DNA of 64,000 nt from Pseudomonas entomophila (GTDB taxonomy: Bacteria; Pseudomonadota; Gammaproteobacteria; Pseudomonadales; Pseudomonadaceae): assembly GCF_018417595.1 (NCBI RefSeq), contig NZ_CP070982.1, positions 5,321,001 through 5,385,000 of the forward strand, in the 5' to 3' direction. The notes below the pieces were generated by a model. The model saw only the letters and a program-made list of their open reading frames with translations. It was not told the DNA's origin and made no database searches. The number at the start of each line of letters is the position of its first letter. The stretch's first letter is position 1. Of the stretch, positions 56,340 through 64,000 are shown piece after piece. A program made the translations under genes and the position numbers.

Positions 56340-57725
56340 GTGACCGTTGAAACCACCGCCTTTGCCACCCTCCCGCTGTCCACCGCCATGCTGGCCAACC
56401 TGGACGCCCTGGGCTATGCCTCGATGACCCCGATCCAGGCCCAGAGCCTGCCGGTCATCCTCAAGGGCCAGGACCTGATCGCCCAGGCCAAGACCGGCAG
56501 CGGCAAGACCGCCGCCTTCGGCATCGGCCTGCTCAACCCGATCAACCCACGCTATTTCGGCTGCCAGGCACTGGTGCTGTGCCCGACCCGCGAGCTGGCC
56601 GACCAGGTGGCCAAGGAGCTGCGCCGCCTGGCCCGCGCCGAGGACAACATCAAGATCCTCACCCTGTGCGGCGGCGTGTCGCTCGGCCCGCAGATCGCTT
56701 CGCTGGAGCACGGCGCGCACATCATCGTCGGCACCCCGGGGCGCATCCAGCAGCACCTGGACAAAGGCACCCTGGTGCTCGACGGGCTCAACACCCTGGT
56801 GCTCGACGAAGCCGACCGCATGCTCGACATGGGTTTCTTCGACGCCATCGCCAGCATCATCGGCAAGACCCCATCGCGCCGCCAGACCTTGCTGTTCTCC
56901 GCCACCTACCCGGCTGGCATCGAGCAGTTGGCCAAGGATTTCATGCGCCAGCCACAGCAGGTCAAGGTCGAGGCACTGCACAGCGACAACCAGATCGAGC
57001 AGCGCTTCATCGAGATCGACCCGCAACAGCGTCTTGAAGCCGTGACCCGCGTGCTCGGCCACTACCGCCCACAGTCCTGCGTGGCGTTCTGCTTCACCAA
57101 GCAGCAATGCGAGGACCTGGTCACCCACCTGACCGCCAAGGGCATCGTCGCCCAGGCCCTGCACGGCGACCTGGAGCAGCGCGACCGCGACCAGGTGCTG
57201 ACGATGTTCGCCAACCGCAGCAGCTCGGTGCTGGTGGCCACCGATGTGGCCGCCCGCGGCCTGGACATCGACGGCCTGGACCTGGTGATCAACGTCGAGC
57301 TGGCCCGTGACGCCGAAATCCACGTGCACCGCGTCGGTCGTACCGGCCGTGCCGGCGAGAAAGGCGTGGCGATCAGCCTGGTGGCCCCGGCCGAAGGCCA
57401 TCGCGCCCAGGCCATCGAGGACCTGCAGAACAAACCGCTGCGCTGGGAGCAGCTGGACAACCTCAAGAGCAAGGGCGGCGAGCCGCTGCTGCCGACGATG
57501 ACCACCCTGTGCATCGGCGCCGGGCGCAAGGACAAGCTGCGCCCGGGCGACATCCTCGGCGCGCTGACCGGCGATGCCGGGCTGCCGGGCAAGCAGGTGG
57601 GCAAGATCGCCATCTTCGACTTCGTGGCGTTCGTCGCCGTGGAACGGGCGGTGGCCAAGCAGGCCATGCAGCGCCTGAACAGCGGCAAGATCAAGGGCCG
57701 CGCCCTTAAAGTCCGTATCGTTTGA
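56340..57725 (+). CDS. dbpA: ATP-dependent RNA helicase DbpA
   Basis: DEAD-box helicase that acts in late 50S ribosome assembly and is specific for 23S rRNA hairpin 92. The 461-residue protein starts with GTG at 56340. It shows the Q motif, Walker A AKTGSGKTAA, DEAD box VLDEADRML, SAT, and the C-terminal helicase motifs ATDVAARGLDI and HRVGRTGRAG. The last 75 residues (KIAIFDFVAFVAVE ... GRALKVRIV) form the DbpA RNA-binding domain that separates it from other DEAD-box proteins. Confidence 0.95.
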   Translation: MTVETTAFATLPLSTAMLANLDALGYASMTPIQAQSLPVILKGQDLIAQAKTGSGKTAAFGIGLLNPINPRYFGCQALVLCPTRELADQVAKELRRLARAEDNIKILTLCGGVSLGPQIASLEHGAHIIVGTPGRIQQHLDKGTLVLDGLNTLVLDEADRMLDMGFFDAIASIIGKTPSRRQTLLFSATYPAGIEQLAKDFMRQPQQVKVEALHSDNQIEQRFIEIDPQQRLEAVTRVLGHYRPQSCVAFCFTKQQCEDLVTHLTAKGIVAQALHGDLEQRDRDQVLTMFANRSSSVLVATDVAARGLDIDGLDLVINVELARDAEIHVHRVGRTGRAGEKGVAISLVAPAEGHRAQAIEDLQNKPLRWEQLDNLKSKGGEPLLPTMTTLCIGAGRKDKLRPGDILGALTGDAGLPGKQVGKIAIFDFVAFVAVERAVAKQAMQRLNSGKIKGRALKVRIV

Positions 57726-57753
57726 TGTGATCTGGGGCCGCTTTGCGGCCCTT

Positions 57754-57823
57754 TCGCGACGCAAGGCCGCTCCCACAAGGTCCTGCGTACACGGTTCCCT
57801 GTGGGAGCGGCCTTGCGTCGCGA
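57754..57823. repeat. REP/REPIN inverted pair
   Basis: Perfect 24-bp arms (57754-57777, 57800-57823), TCGCGACGCAAGGCCGCTCC and complement, with a 22-nt spacer, downstream of dbpA. Confidence 0.88.
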
Positions 57824-57865
57824 TAGGGCTGCGCAGCAGCCCCAGACTCTCCAAGAGGTAATTTC

Positions 57866-59047
57866 GTGCACTCCACCGACGTGATCATCCTCGGCGCCGG
57901 CGCCGCCGGCCTGATGTGTGCCCTGCTCAGCGCCCAGCGCGGGCGCCGGGTGCTGGTGCTCGACCACGCCAACAAGCCGGGCAAGAAGATCCTCATGTCC
58001 GGCGGCGGGCGCTGCAACTTCACCAACCTGTACACCGAGCCCGCCAACTTCCTCTCGCACAACCCGCACTTCTGCAAGTCGGCGCTGGCCCGCTACACCC
58101 AGTGGGACTTCATCGAGCTGGTGTGCAAGCACGGCGTGCCGTACCACGAGAAGAAGCTCGGCCAACTGTTCTGCGACAACAAGTCCAGCGACATCCTCGA
58201 CATGCTGCTGACCGAGTGTGACAACGCGGGCGCCGAATTGCGCATGAACACCAGCATCGAACAGATCGACAAAGCCGAGGCCGGCTACACCCTGCAGACC
58301 AGCGCCGGGCCGTTCGCCTGCCAGTCGCTGGTGATCGCCACCGGCGGCCTGTCGATCCCGACCTTGGGCGCCACCGGTTTCGGCTACCAGGTCGCCCGCC
58401 AGTTCGGCCATGAACTGCTACCGACCCGCGCCGGCCTGGTGCCGTTCACCATCACCGAGCCCCAGCTCAAGGCACTGTGCACCGAGTTGTCCGGCACCTC
58501 GCTGGATTGCGTCGCCAGTTGCAACGGCACGAGCTTCCGCGAAAACCTGCTGTTCACCCACCGTGGCCTGAGCGGCCCGGCGATCCTGCAGATCTCGTCG
58601 TTCTGGGAGGCCGGCGACACGGTCGAGATCAACCTGCTGCCCGACCGCGATGCGCTGGAGTGGCTGCTGGGCCAGCAGGTCGAACGCCCCAACAGCGAAC
58701 TGAAGACCGTGCTGGGCGAGGTGTTCACCCGCAAGCTGGCCACCCTGCTGGCCGAGCAGTGGTTCTTTTCGAAACCCCTGAAGCAGTACACGCCGGCAGA
58801 ATTGACCCAGATCGCCGAGAAACTGTCGGCCTGGCAGGTGGTGCCAGCGGGCACCGAGGGCTATCGAACCGCCGAGGTCACCCTGGGAGGCGTGGATACC
58901 CGCGAAGTGTCATCCAAGACCATGGAGTCGCTGAAAAGCCCGGGGCTCTACTTCATCGGCGAGGTGCTGGACGTGAGCGGGCACCTGGGCGGTTTCAACT
59001 TCCAGTGGGCCTGGGCTTCGGCCAACGCCGCGGCGCAGTTCGTGTAG
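57866..59047 (+). CDS. BaiN/YhiN-type flavoprotein (HI0933-like)
   Basis: A 393-residue NAD(P)/FAD-dependent protein. N-terminal dinucleotide fold VIILGAGAAGLMCALLSAQR, then KILMSGGGRCNFTN, the signature of the HI0933/YhiN family, and a C-terminal GGFNFQWAWASANAAA. The GTG start at 57866 has AGAGG 7 nt upstream. Family members are flavoproteins of uncertain reaction (BaiN takes part in bile-acid reduction in clostridia; that is not expected here). Confidence 0.87.
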   Translation: MHSTDVIILGAGAAGLMCALLSAQRGRRVLVLDHANKPGKKILMSGGGRCNFTNLYTEPANFLSHNPHFCKSALARYTQWDFIELVCKHGVPYHEKKLGQLFCDNKSSDILDMLLTECDNAGAELRMNTSIEQIDKAEAGYTLQTSAGPFACQSLVIATGGLSIPTLGATGFGYQVARQFGHELLPTRAGLVPFTITEPQLKALCTELSGTSLDCVASCNGTSFRENLLFTHRGLSGPAILQISSFWEAGDTVEINLLPDRDALEWLLGQQVERPNSELKTVLGEVFTRKLATLLAEQWFFSKPLKQYTPAELTQIAEKLSAWQVVPAGTEGYRTAEVTLGGVDTREVSSKTMESLKSPGLYFIGEVLDVSGHLGGFNFQWAWASANAAAQFV

Positions 59048-59174
59048 AGTAGAATCCATTCAGCAGCACGGAACGCTTCTTGCTGGTCTGTGCTCGGAGT
59101 GCCATTTCGGGGCTGCTGCGCAGCGGCCCCAGACGGCCTCGAAGCTACTCAACCGATCTCAGCCCAGGGCCATC

Positions 59175-61358
59175 ATGTCATCGAGCTCGTTCCGCCATTC
59201 ATTGCGTCGCCTGTGGGGCCAAGACAAGTTCAGCTACGCCATCCGCGTGACCATCGCCCTCACCGGCAGCATGGCCTGGTGCTGGTACCAGAACGAGATG
59301 AGCCTGCTGATCCCGCTGTTCCTCGGCATCATCGCCAGCGCCCTGGCCGAGACCGACGACGGCTGGCAGGGCCGCCTCAGCGCCCTGGCCGTCACCCTGG
59401 TGTGTTTCGCCATCGCCGCCCTGTCGGTGGAGCTGCTGTTCCCCTACCCCTGGATCTTCGCTGGCGCCCTGGCCCTGGCGGCCTTCGGCCTGACCATGCT
59501 CGGGGCACTGGGCGAGCGCTACGGCGCGATCGCCTCGGCGACGCTGATCCTGTCGGTGTACACCATGATCGGTGTGGACCAGCGCGGCGGCGAGGTCAGC
59601 GACTTCTGGCACGAACCCTTGCTGCTGGTGGCTGGCGCGGCCTGGTACGGGTCGCTGTCGGTGCTGTGGCAGGCGCTATTCTCCAACCAGCCGGTACAGC
59701 AGAGCCTGGCCAAGCTGTTCTACGAGCTGGGCAGCTACCTCAAGCTCAAGGCCAGCCTGTTCGAACCGGTGCGCACCCTCGACGTCGAGGCCACGCGCCT
59801 GGAACTGGCCAAGCAGAACGGCAAGGTGGTGGCCGCGCTCAACGCCGCCAAGGAAATCATCCTGCACCGGGTCGGCAACAGCCAGCCCAATTCCAAGGTC
59901 AGCCGCTACCTCAAGCTGTATTTCCTGGCCCAGGACATCCATGAGCGAGTCAGCGCTTCACACTACCCCTACAACGCCCTGACCGACGCGTTTTTCCACA
60001 GCGACGTGATGTTCCGCTGCCAGCGCCTGCTGCGCAAACAGGGCGCGTCCTGCCAGGAACTGGCCCGGTCGATCCGCCTGCGCCAGCCATTCGTGCTGGC
60101 CAGCGGCTACCCCGAGGCCCTGGAAGACCTCAACGCCTCGTTGGAACATCTGCGTATCCAGAGCAACCCGGCCTGGCGCGGCCTGTTGCGCTCGCTGCGG
60201 GCACTGGCGGCCAACCTGGCGACCCTCGACCGCCTGCTCAGTGCCGCCAGCAACCCCGACAGCCTGGCCGACGCCAGCGACAGCAGCCTGCTCGACCGCT
60301 CGCCACGCACATTGAAGGATGTCTGGACGCGCCTGCGTACCCAGCTGACCCCGACCTCGCTGCTGTTCCGCCATGCCCTGCGCCTACCCCTGGCGCTGTC
60401 GATCGGCTATGGCATGGTGCACCTGATCCACCCGACGCAGGGTTACTGGATCATCCTCACCACCTTGTTCGTCTGCCAGCCCAACTATGGCGCCACCCGA
60501 CGCAAGCTGGTGCAGCGGATCTTCGGCACGGCCATCGGCCTGACCGTGGGCTGGGCGCTGTTCGACCTGTTCCCCAACCCATTGATCCAGTCGGCCTTCG
60601 CCGTGGTGGCCGGGGTGGTGTTCTTCGTCAACCGCACCACCCGCTACACCCTGGCCACGGCGGCGATCACCCTGATGGTACTGTTCTGCTTCAACCAGAT
60701 CGGCGATGGCTATGGCCTGTTCCTGCCGCGCCTGTTCGACACGTTGGTCGGCAGCCTGATCGCCATTCTCGCGGTGTTCCTGTTCCTGCCCGACTGGCAG
60801 GGCCGGCGCCTGAACAAGGTGTTGGCCAACACCCTGGCCTGCGCCAGCCAGTACCTGCGCCAGATCATGCAGCAGTACGCCCACGGCAAGCGCGACGACC
60901 TCGCCTACCGCTTGGCCCGGCGCAACGCGCACAACGCCGATGCGGCGCTGTCGACCACCCTGGCCAACATGCTCATGGAGCCGGGGCACTTCCGCAAGGA
61001 GGCCGATGTGGGCTTCCGCTTCCTGGTGCTGTCGCACACCTTGCTCAGCTACCTCTCGGGGCTGGGGGCGCACCGCGACACGGCACTGCCGGCCGAGGTC
61101 CACGAGCAACTGATCGAAGGGGCCGGGCAAGCGCTGGCCGCAAGCCTGGACGAGATCGCCAATGGCCTGGCGGCGCGGCTGCCGGTGGCGATCCACAGCG
61201 ATGCCGAGGAGGCCCTGGCCAACAGCCTGGAGCAGATGCCTGAGGAACTGGATGAGCATCAACGCCTGGTGCAGACCCAACTGGCGTTGATCTGCCGGCA
61301 GTTGGGGCCGTTGCGCACACTGGCCGGGCATTTGATCAAGGAAGGCGAACCGGCCTGA
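59175..61358 (+). CDS. yccS: YccS/FUSC family inner-membrane protein
   Basis: A 727-residue protein of the YccS/YhfK (FUSC, aromatic-acid exporter-like) family. Two bundles of about six membrane segments (about 18-170 and 395-530) are separated by a helical cytoplasmic domain and followed by a C-terminal soluble domain. Typical parts are KFSYAIRVTIALTGSM near the N terminus and GYWIILTTLFVCQPNYGATRRKL at the second bundle (cited in part as a signature). Proposed transporter; substrate unknown. Confidence 0.88.
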   Translation: MSSSSFRHSLRRLWGQDKFSYAIRVTIALTGSMAWCWYQNEMSLLIPLFLGIIASALAETDDGWQGRLSALAVTLVCFAIAALSVELLFPYPWIFAGALALAAFGLTMLGALGERYGAIASATLILSVYTMIGVDQRGGEVSDFWHEPLLLVAGAAWYGSLSVLWQALFSNQPVQQSLAKLFYELGSYLKLKASLFEPVRTLDVEATRLELAKQNGKVVAALNAAKEIILHRVGNSQPNSKVSRYLKLYFLAQDIHERVSASHYPYNALTDAFFHSDVMFRCQRLLRKQGASCQELARSIRLRQPFVLASGYPEALEDLNASLEHLRIQSNPAWRGLLRSLRALAANLATLDRLLSAASNPDSLADASDSSLLDRSPRTLKDVWTRLRTQLTPTSLLFRHALRLPLALSIGYGMVHLIHPTQGYWIILTTLFVCQPNYGATRRKLVQRIFGTAIGLTVGWALFDLFPNPLIQSAFAVVAGVVFFVNRTTRYTLATAAITLMVLFCFNQIGDGYGLFLPRLFDTLVGSLIAILAVFLFLPDWQGRRLNKVLANTLACASQYLRQIMQQYAHGKRDDLAYRLARRNAHNADAALSTTLANMLMEPGHFRKEADVGFRFLVLSHTLLSYLSGLGAHRDTALPAEVHEQLIEGAGQALAASLDEIANGLAARLPVAIHSDAEEALANSLEQMPEELDEHQRLVQTQLALICRQLGPLRTLAGHLIKEGEPA

Positions 61359-61377
61359 TTTGGTTATTGTCTGTACT

Positions 61378-61453
61378 GGCCTCTTCGCGGGTAAACCCGC
61401 TCCCACAGGTTTATCGAAAACGCTGTGGGAGCGGGTTTACCCGCGAAGAGGCC
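61378..61453. repeat. REP/REPIN inverted pair
   Basis: Perfect 31-bp arms (61378-61408, 61423-61453), GGCCTCTTCGCGGGTAAACC and complement, with a 14-nt spacer, between two convergent genes. Confidence 0.9.
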
Positions 61454-61470
61454 GCCACAGGGTGCTGGGA

Positions 61471-62208
61471 TCAGAAGCCATGCTGGCGCAACAACCGGTC
61501 ATAGCTCCCGTCGGCCTTCATCGCCGCAATGGCCTTTTCGAAGCGCTTGACGATCTGCTGGTGCTCGGGGTGCTTGAGGCTCACCAGGATGTGCAGGCTA
61601 TTCTCCGCCAGCGGCGGTTCGACGAAAGCCACCGCGTCACGCACCTGCGGCGGCTCGCGCTGCAGGTTGTAGCGCGCCACATATTCGTCCTCCACCGCCA
61701 GGTTGACCCTGCCCGCTGCCAACATGCGCACTGCCGACGAAAAGCTGCGCACCGGCACCTTGTTCAGCCGGGTATCAGTGTCGAAAGCCGGTGAATAGGC
61801 GTAGTCACGCACCACGGCAATGCTATAGGGGTAGAGGTCGGCGAGTTTCTGGTAGCCGAAGGTTTCACCTTCGTGCTTCAGCAGGCGGATGCGGTTGGTG
61901 AGGTAGGCACCCGAGAACTGGCCGATGCGGGTGCGCTCGTCATTGAACCACGCATTGATCAACACGTCGTAGCGCCCTTCCCCCACCCCCATCAGCGCCC
62001 GGGCCCAGGGCACCTCTTCGAACTCGGTGGCATAGCCGGCACGCGTGAGGGCAGTGGTGACGATATTGGTCGCCAGGCCACCGCCGGGCATCCCGCTATC
62101 GGTGAAGGGCGGCCAGCTGTCCGCCACCAGGCGCAGCTTCTCGAGGCCGAAGGCCGGAGCTGCGCACAACACACTCAGCAATCCAAGAACGCAAAGCAGT
62201 GGCCGCAT
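61471..62208 (-). CDS. Periplasmic solute-binding protein (SBP_bac_3 type)
   Basis: A 245-residue protein with a signal peptide (about 1-22, ending FG/LEK) and a family-3 amino-acid-type binding domain: LRLVADSWPPFTDSGMPGGG at the start, EVPWARALMGVGEGRYD, and RMLAAGRVNLAVEDEYVA. Such proteins without transporter genes beside them, as here, often feed a distant ABC system or a sensor. ATG at 62208 with AAGGA 7-8 nt upstream. Ligand unknown. Confidence 0.88.
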   Translation of the reverse strand: MRPLLCVLGLLSVLCAAPAFGLEKLRLVADSWPPFTDSGMPGGGLATNIVTTALTRAGYATEFEEVPWARALMGVGEGRYDVLINAWFNDERTRIGQFSGAYLTNRIRLLKHEGETFGYQKLADLYPYSIAVVRDYAYSPAFDTDTRLNKVPVRSFSSAVRMLAAGRVNLAVEDEYVARYNLQREPPQVRDAVAFVEPPLAENSLHILVSLKHPEHQQIVKRFEKAIAAMKADGSYDRLLRQHGF

Positions 62209-62349
62209 GCTCAAGTCCTTTCGCAGTGGGGGGCACACGCTGGAAATGGCGATCTTCGCTACAGACCTTGCACATTACACAAAGCCTGCGGCCGACGGCA
62301 GCGGCAAGTAATATCAAATAGCCTCTATTTTGGTCGAACTACAGGATCC

Positions 62350-63297
62350 TCAGTGCTGCAAGGCCTGGTAAGCGTAGCAAGCGATCTGTGCGTCCTGGAC
62401 CGCGACACCGGTCAGGTCCGCCACGGTCAACTGGTCGTCACTGGCGCGCCCCATGCTGGGATTGTCGAGCAAGGTACCGAGTTCCAACAAGCGCGAGCGT
62501 TCGAGCAACCCGACCTGCAGCGCATGGGAGACTTCGCCGTACTGGCTGCATTGGCTGAGCGAGTCGACCACGACCTTATCGGCCTTCGCCACCAGGCATG
62601 CAGCGAGCTCCTGCTTGCCAGGCGCATCGGCGCCGACCGCAGTGATATGGGTACCGGGCCGGACCCAAGCGCGTTCGAGCAGGGCTTCGCGCGAAGGCGT
62701 TGCAGTGATGATGAGGTTCGCGGCCTCTGCCACGACCCGCGGCTCACGTTCCAGGCGCACCGTGAAACCCAGCCGCTCGGCGAAATCACGGTAACTGGCC
62801 AGCCCAGCTTCGCTGCGGCCCCAGACACTCAACTCGCGGCAGGAGGTGACCGGCATCAGTTGCTCAAGCTGCATGCGTGCCTGGGTGCCGGTGCCCAGGA
62901 TGCCAATGCGCTCGACCTGGCGTGGCGCCAGCAACCGCGCCACGATGCGCCCGGCCAGGGCGGTGCGCATGCAGGTCAGCCAGCCCTGGTCGGCCAGCAG
63001 AGCCAACGGTTGCCCCGTGCGCGCGCTGAACACCAGCACCAGGCCGTCGTTGCTTTCCAGGCCCTGCGCGGGATTGTCGTAGAAACCCGTGGATACCTTG
63101 ACGGTGAAGGTATCGCCGCCTTCGAGGTAGGCGGACTTCACGCAGCAGTCGCCATTGGCCTGGGCAAACATGAAAGCCTGCACGGAGGGCACCTGGACCC
63201 GCCCCTGTGAATAGGCCACGAAGCCCTGCTCCAGCCTGCGCACGGCCTCGTCGAGGTCCAGGTTGGCGATGATCGCGTCACGTTCATGGATTTTCAT
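62350..63297 (-). CDS. Ornithine cyclodeaminase / mu-crystallin family protein (EutC-like)
   Basis: A 315-residue NAD(P)-dependent protein of the ornithine cyclodeaminase/mu-crystallin family. The Rossmann motif is RIGILGTGTQARMQLEQL at about 125-142, followed by VWGRSEAGLASY and the conserved THITAVGADAPGKQEL. The ATG at 63297 overlaps the stop of the upstream dehydratase (ATGA), so both work in one pathway. Such a pair is known from ectoine breakdown (EutC with EutB), but also occurs with other amino acids; the pathway here cannot be fixed from this window. Confidence 0.88.
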   Translation of the reverse strand: MKIHERDAIIANLDLDEAVRRLEQGFVAYSQGRVQVPSVQAFMFAQANGDCCVKSAYLEGGDTFTVKVSTGFYDNPAQGLESNDGLVLVFSARTGQPLALLADQGWLTCMRTALAGRIVARLLAPRQVERIGILGTGTQARMQLEQLMPVTSCRELSVWGRSEAGLASYRDFAERLGFTVRLEREPRVVAEAANLIITATPSREALLERAWVRPGTHITAVGADAPGKQELAACLVAKADKVVVDSLSQCSQYGEVSHALQVGLLERSRLLELGTLLDNPSMGRASDDQLTVADLTGVAVQDAQIACYAYQALQH

Positions 63298-64000
63298 GCG
63301 ATGGCCTCGAGGAAGGTCTCCAGCTTCACGTTGCGCCCGCACAGGATCACCGCCACTTTCTTGCCCTGGTAGTCCCCCGCGACCTGCTTCATGCCTGCCA
63401 GGGCCACCGCGGCGGCACCCTCGATGATCCAGCGCTCACAAGCGGCGGCGTCACGCATGGCCTGCTTGATTTCATCCTCACTGACCAGCACGGTTTTCTT
63501 CAGCAGCCGCTGGAGAATCGGGAAGGTTACGGCGTCCTGTTCCACGCCTCCGGCGGTCCCATCGGACAGCGTGGGCTGCTCCTCCATGTCGATGATCCGA
63601 CCAACTTCAAGCGAGCGCTGCAAGGTCGGCGCATTGGCCGGCCAGCAGCCGATGATTTCGGTCGAAGGGGACAACTTGTGCAAGGCGGTGGCGATGCCGG
63701 ACACCATGCCGCCGCCACCCACGGCGACGAACACCGCGTCCAGGTCCGGCGCCTGGTCGAACAACTCCATGCCGATGGTGCCCTGCCCGGCGATCACGTC
63801 CAGGTCGTTGTAGGGCGAGACGAACGGCTTGCCCTGGCGCTCGGCTTCGCGGCGGGCCTGCACTTCGGCGCCCAAAGAGTCGACGTCCAGCACCGACACC
63901 TCGGCGCCGAGCTGACGCATGGCGTCAATCTTCACCGGCGAGGCCTCATGGCTGACATGCACGGTCACCGGCACGCCAAGGAGCTGCCCGGCCAGCGCCA
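63294..64000 (-). CDS. PLP-dependent threonine/serine dehydratase-like enzyme (EutB-like), C-terminal part
   Basis: The open frame runs through the window end; about 235 codons are present. The visible part is the fold-type II PLP enzyme C-terminal two thirds: GQGTIGMELF, the phosphate-binding Gly loop VGGGGMVSGIA, and the C-terminal EGAAAVALAG and VILCGRNVK segment. The PLP lysine lies outside. It is coupled by a 4-nt overlap to the cyclodeaminase-family gene downstream. Confidence 0.87.
   Translation of the reverse strand, partial: ALAGQLLGVPVTVHVSHEASPVKIDAMRQLGAEVSVLDVDSLGAEVQARREAERQGKPFVSPYNDLDVIAGQGTIGMELFDQAPDLDAVFVAVGGGGMVSGIATALHKLSPSTEIIGCWPANAPTLQRSLEVGRIIDMEEQPTLSDGTAGGVEQDAVTFPILQRLLKKTVLVSEDEIKQAMRDAAACERWIIEGAAAVALAGMKQVAGDYQGKKVAVILCGRNVKLETFLEAIA

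Noticed and set aside
56109-57854. Minus-strand open frame opposite dbpA
   Set aside because: Shadow frame; dbpA motifs cover the whole region on the plus strand.

Overview
The window is chromosomal DNA from a Pseudomonas, most likely of the P. putida group. It is GC-rich (roughly 65%), densely coding, and its gene order matches the core Pseudomonas chromosome: motAB - rhdA - psd - serB - parC/parE - cpdA - nudF - thiC - tolC - waaA - emrE - hldE - msbA - LPS core cluster - rlmJ - putP/putA. REP/REPIN-type inverted repeats with GGGAGCGG or TAGGAGCGG cores sit between many genes. No rRNA, tRNA, prophage, insertion sequence or CRISPR array was seen.

Layout. (1) 1-8.3 kb: flagellar stator genes motB (cut by the window edge) and motA, a divergent HDOD protein, rhodanese RhdA, phosphatidylserine decarboxylase, serB, a membrane protein of the AhpA/YtjB type that appears to carry a degenerate nucleotide-cyclase fold, and a PqiC-type lipoprotein. 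(2) 8.4-17 kb: one long minus-strand run nudF - yqiB-like - cpdA - yqiA - parE - phytase-like esterase - retropepsin - parC. (3) 17-25.8 kb: an RsiV-like lipoprotein, cytX and thiC (thiC behind a TPP riboswitch), tolC, waaA, and a LysR regulator divergent from the SMR pump emrE. (4) 25.8-28.8 kb: an oxidoreductase - aldo/keto reductase - divergent Nudix protein cluster of unknown pathway. (5) 28.9-42.3 kb: the LPS locus, with hldE, msbA, an O-antigen ligase-like protein, a kinase-like protein on the opposite strand, then a tightly packed minus-strand operon of a carbamoyltransferase, WapH-like transferase, Mig-14, a PIG-L deacetylase (DnpA-like), an Ssg-like transferase and two more glycosyltransferases. 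(6) 42.5-49.3 kb: rlmJ, then putP and putA facing away from each other across a 362-bp region holding seven GTTGCA PutA-type operator sites. (7) 49.4-61.4 kb: a lower-GC orphan membrane gene, an acyl-CoA dehydrogenase, a TldD/TldE-type protease pair, an MFS exporter, DbpA helicase, a BaiN/YhiN flavoprotein and a YccS/FUSC membrane protein. (8) 61.4-64 kb: a periplasmic solute-binding protein, an ornithine-cyclodeaminase-family protein and a PLP-dependent dehydratase cut by the window end.

How it works together. Most of the window is housekeeping: envelope building (psd, waaA, hldE, msbA, LPS core operon, tolC, PqiC-like), chromosome decatenation (parC/parE), thiamin synthesis and salvage under one metabolite (thiC, cytX), proline catabolism with autoregulation (putA/putP), and nucleotide signalling clean-up (cpdA, nudF). 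The least understood parts, and the best places for new biology, are the degenerate-cyclase membrane protein at 5951-7402, the esterase-retropepsin pair locked between parE and parC, the kinase-like LPS protein that seems to lack its catalytic aspartate, and the divergent Nudix protein at 27864-28832. I did not find a clearly new multi-gene defence or mobile system.
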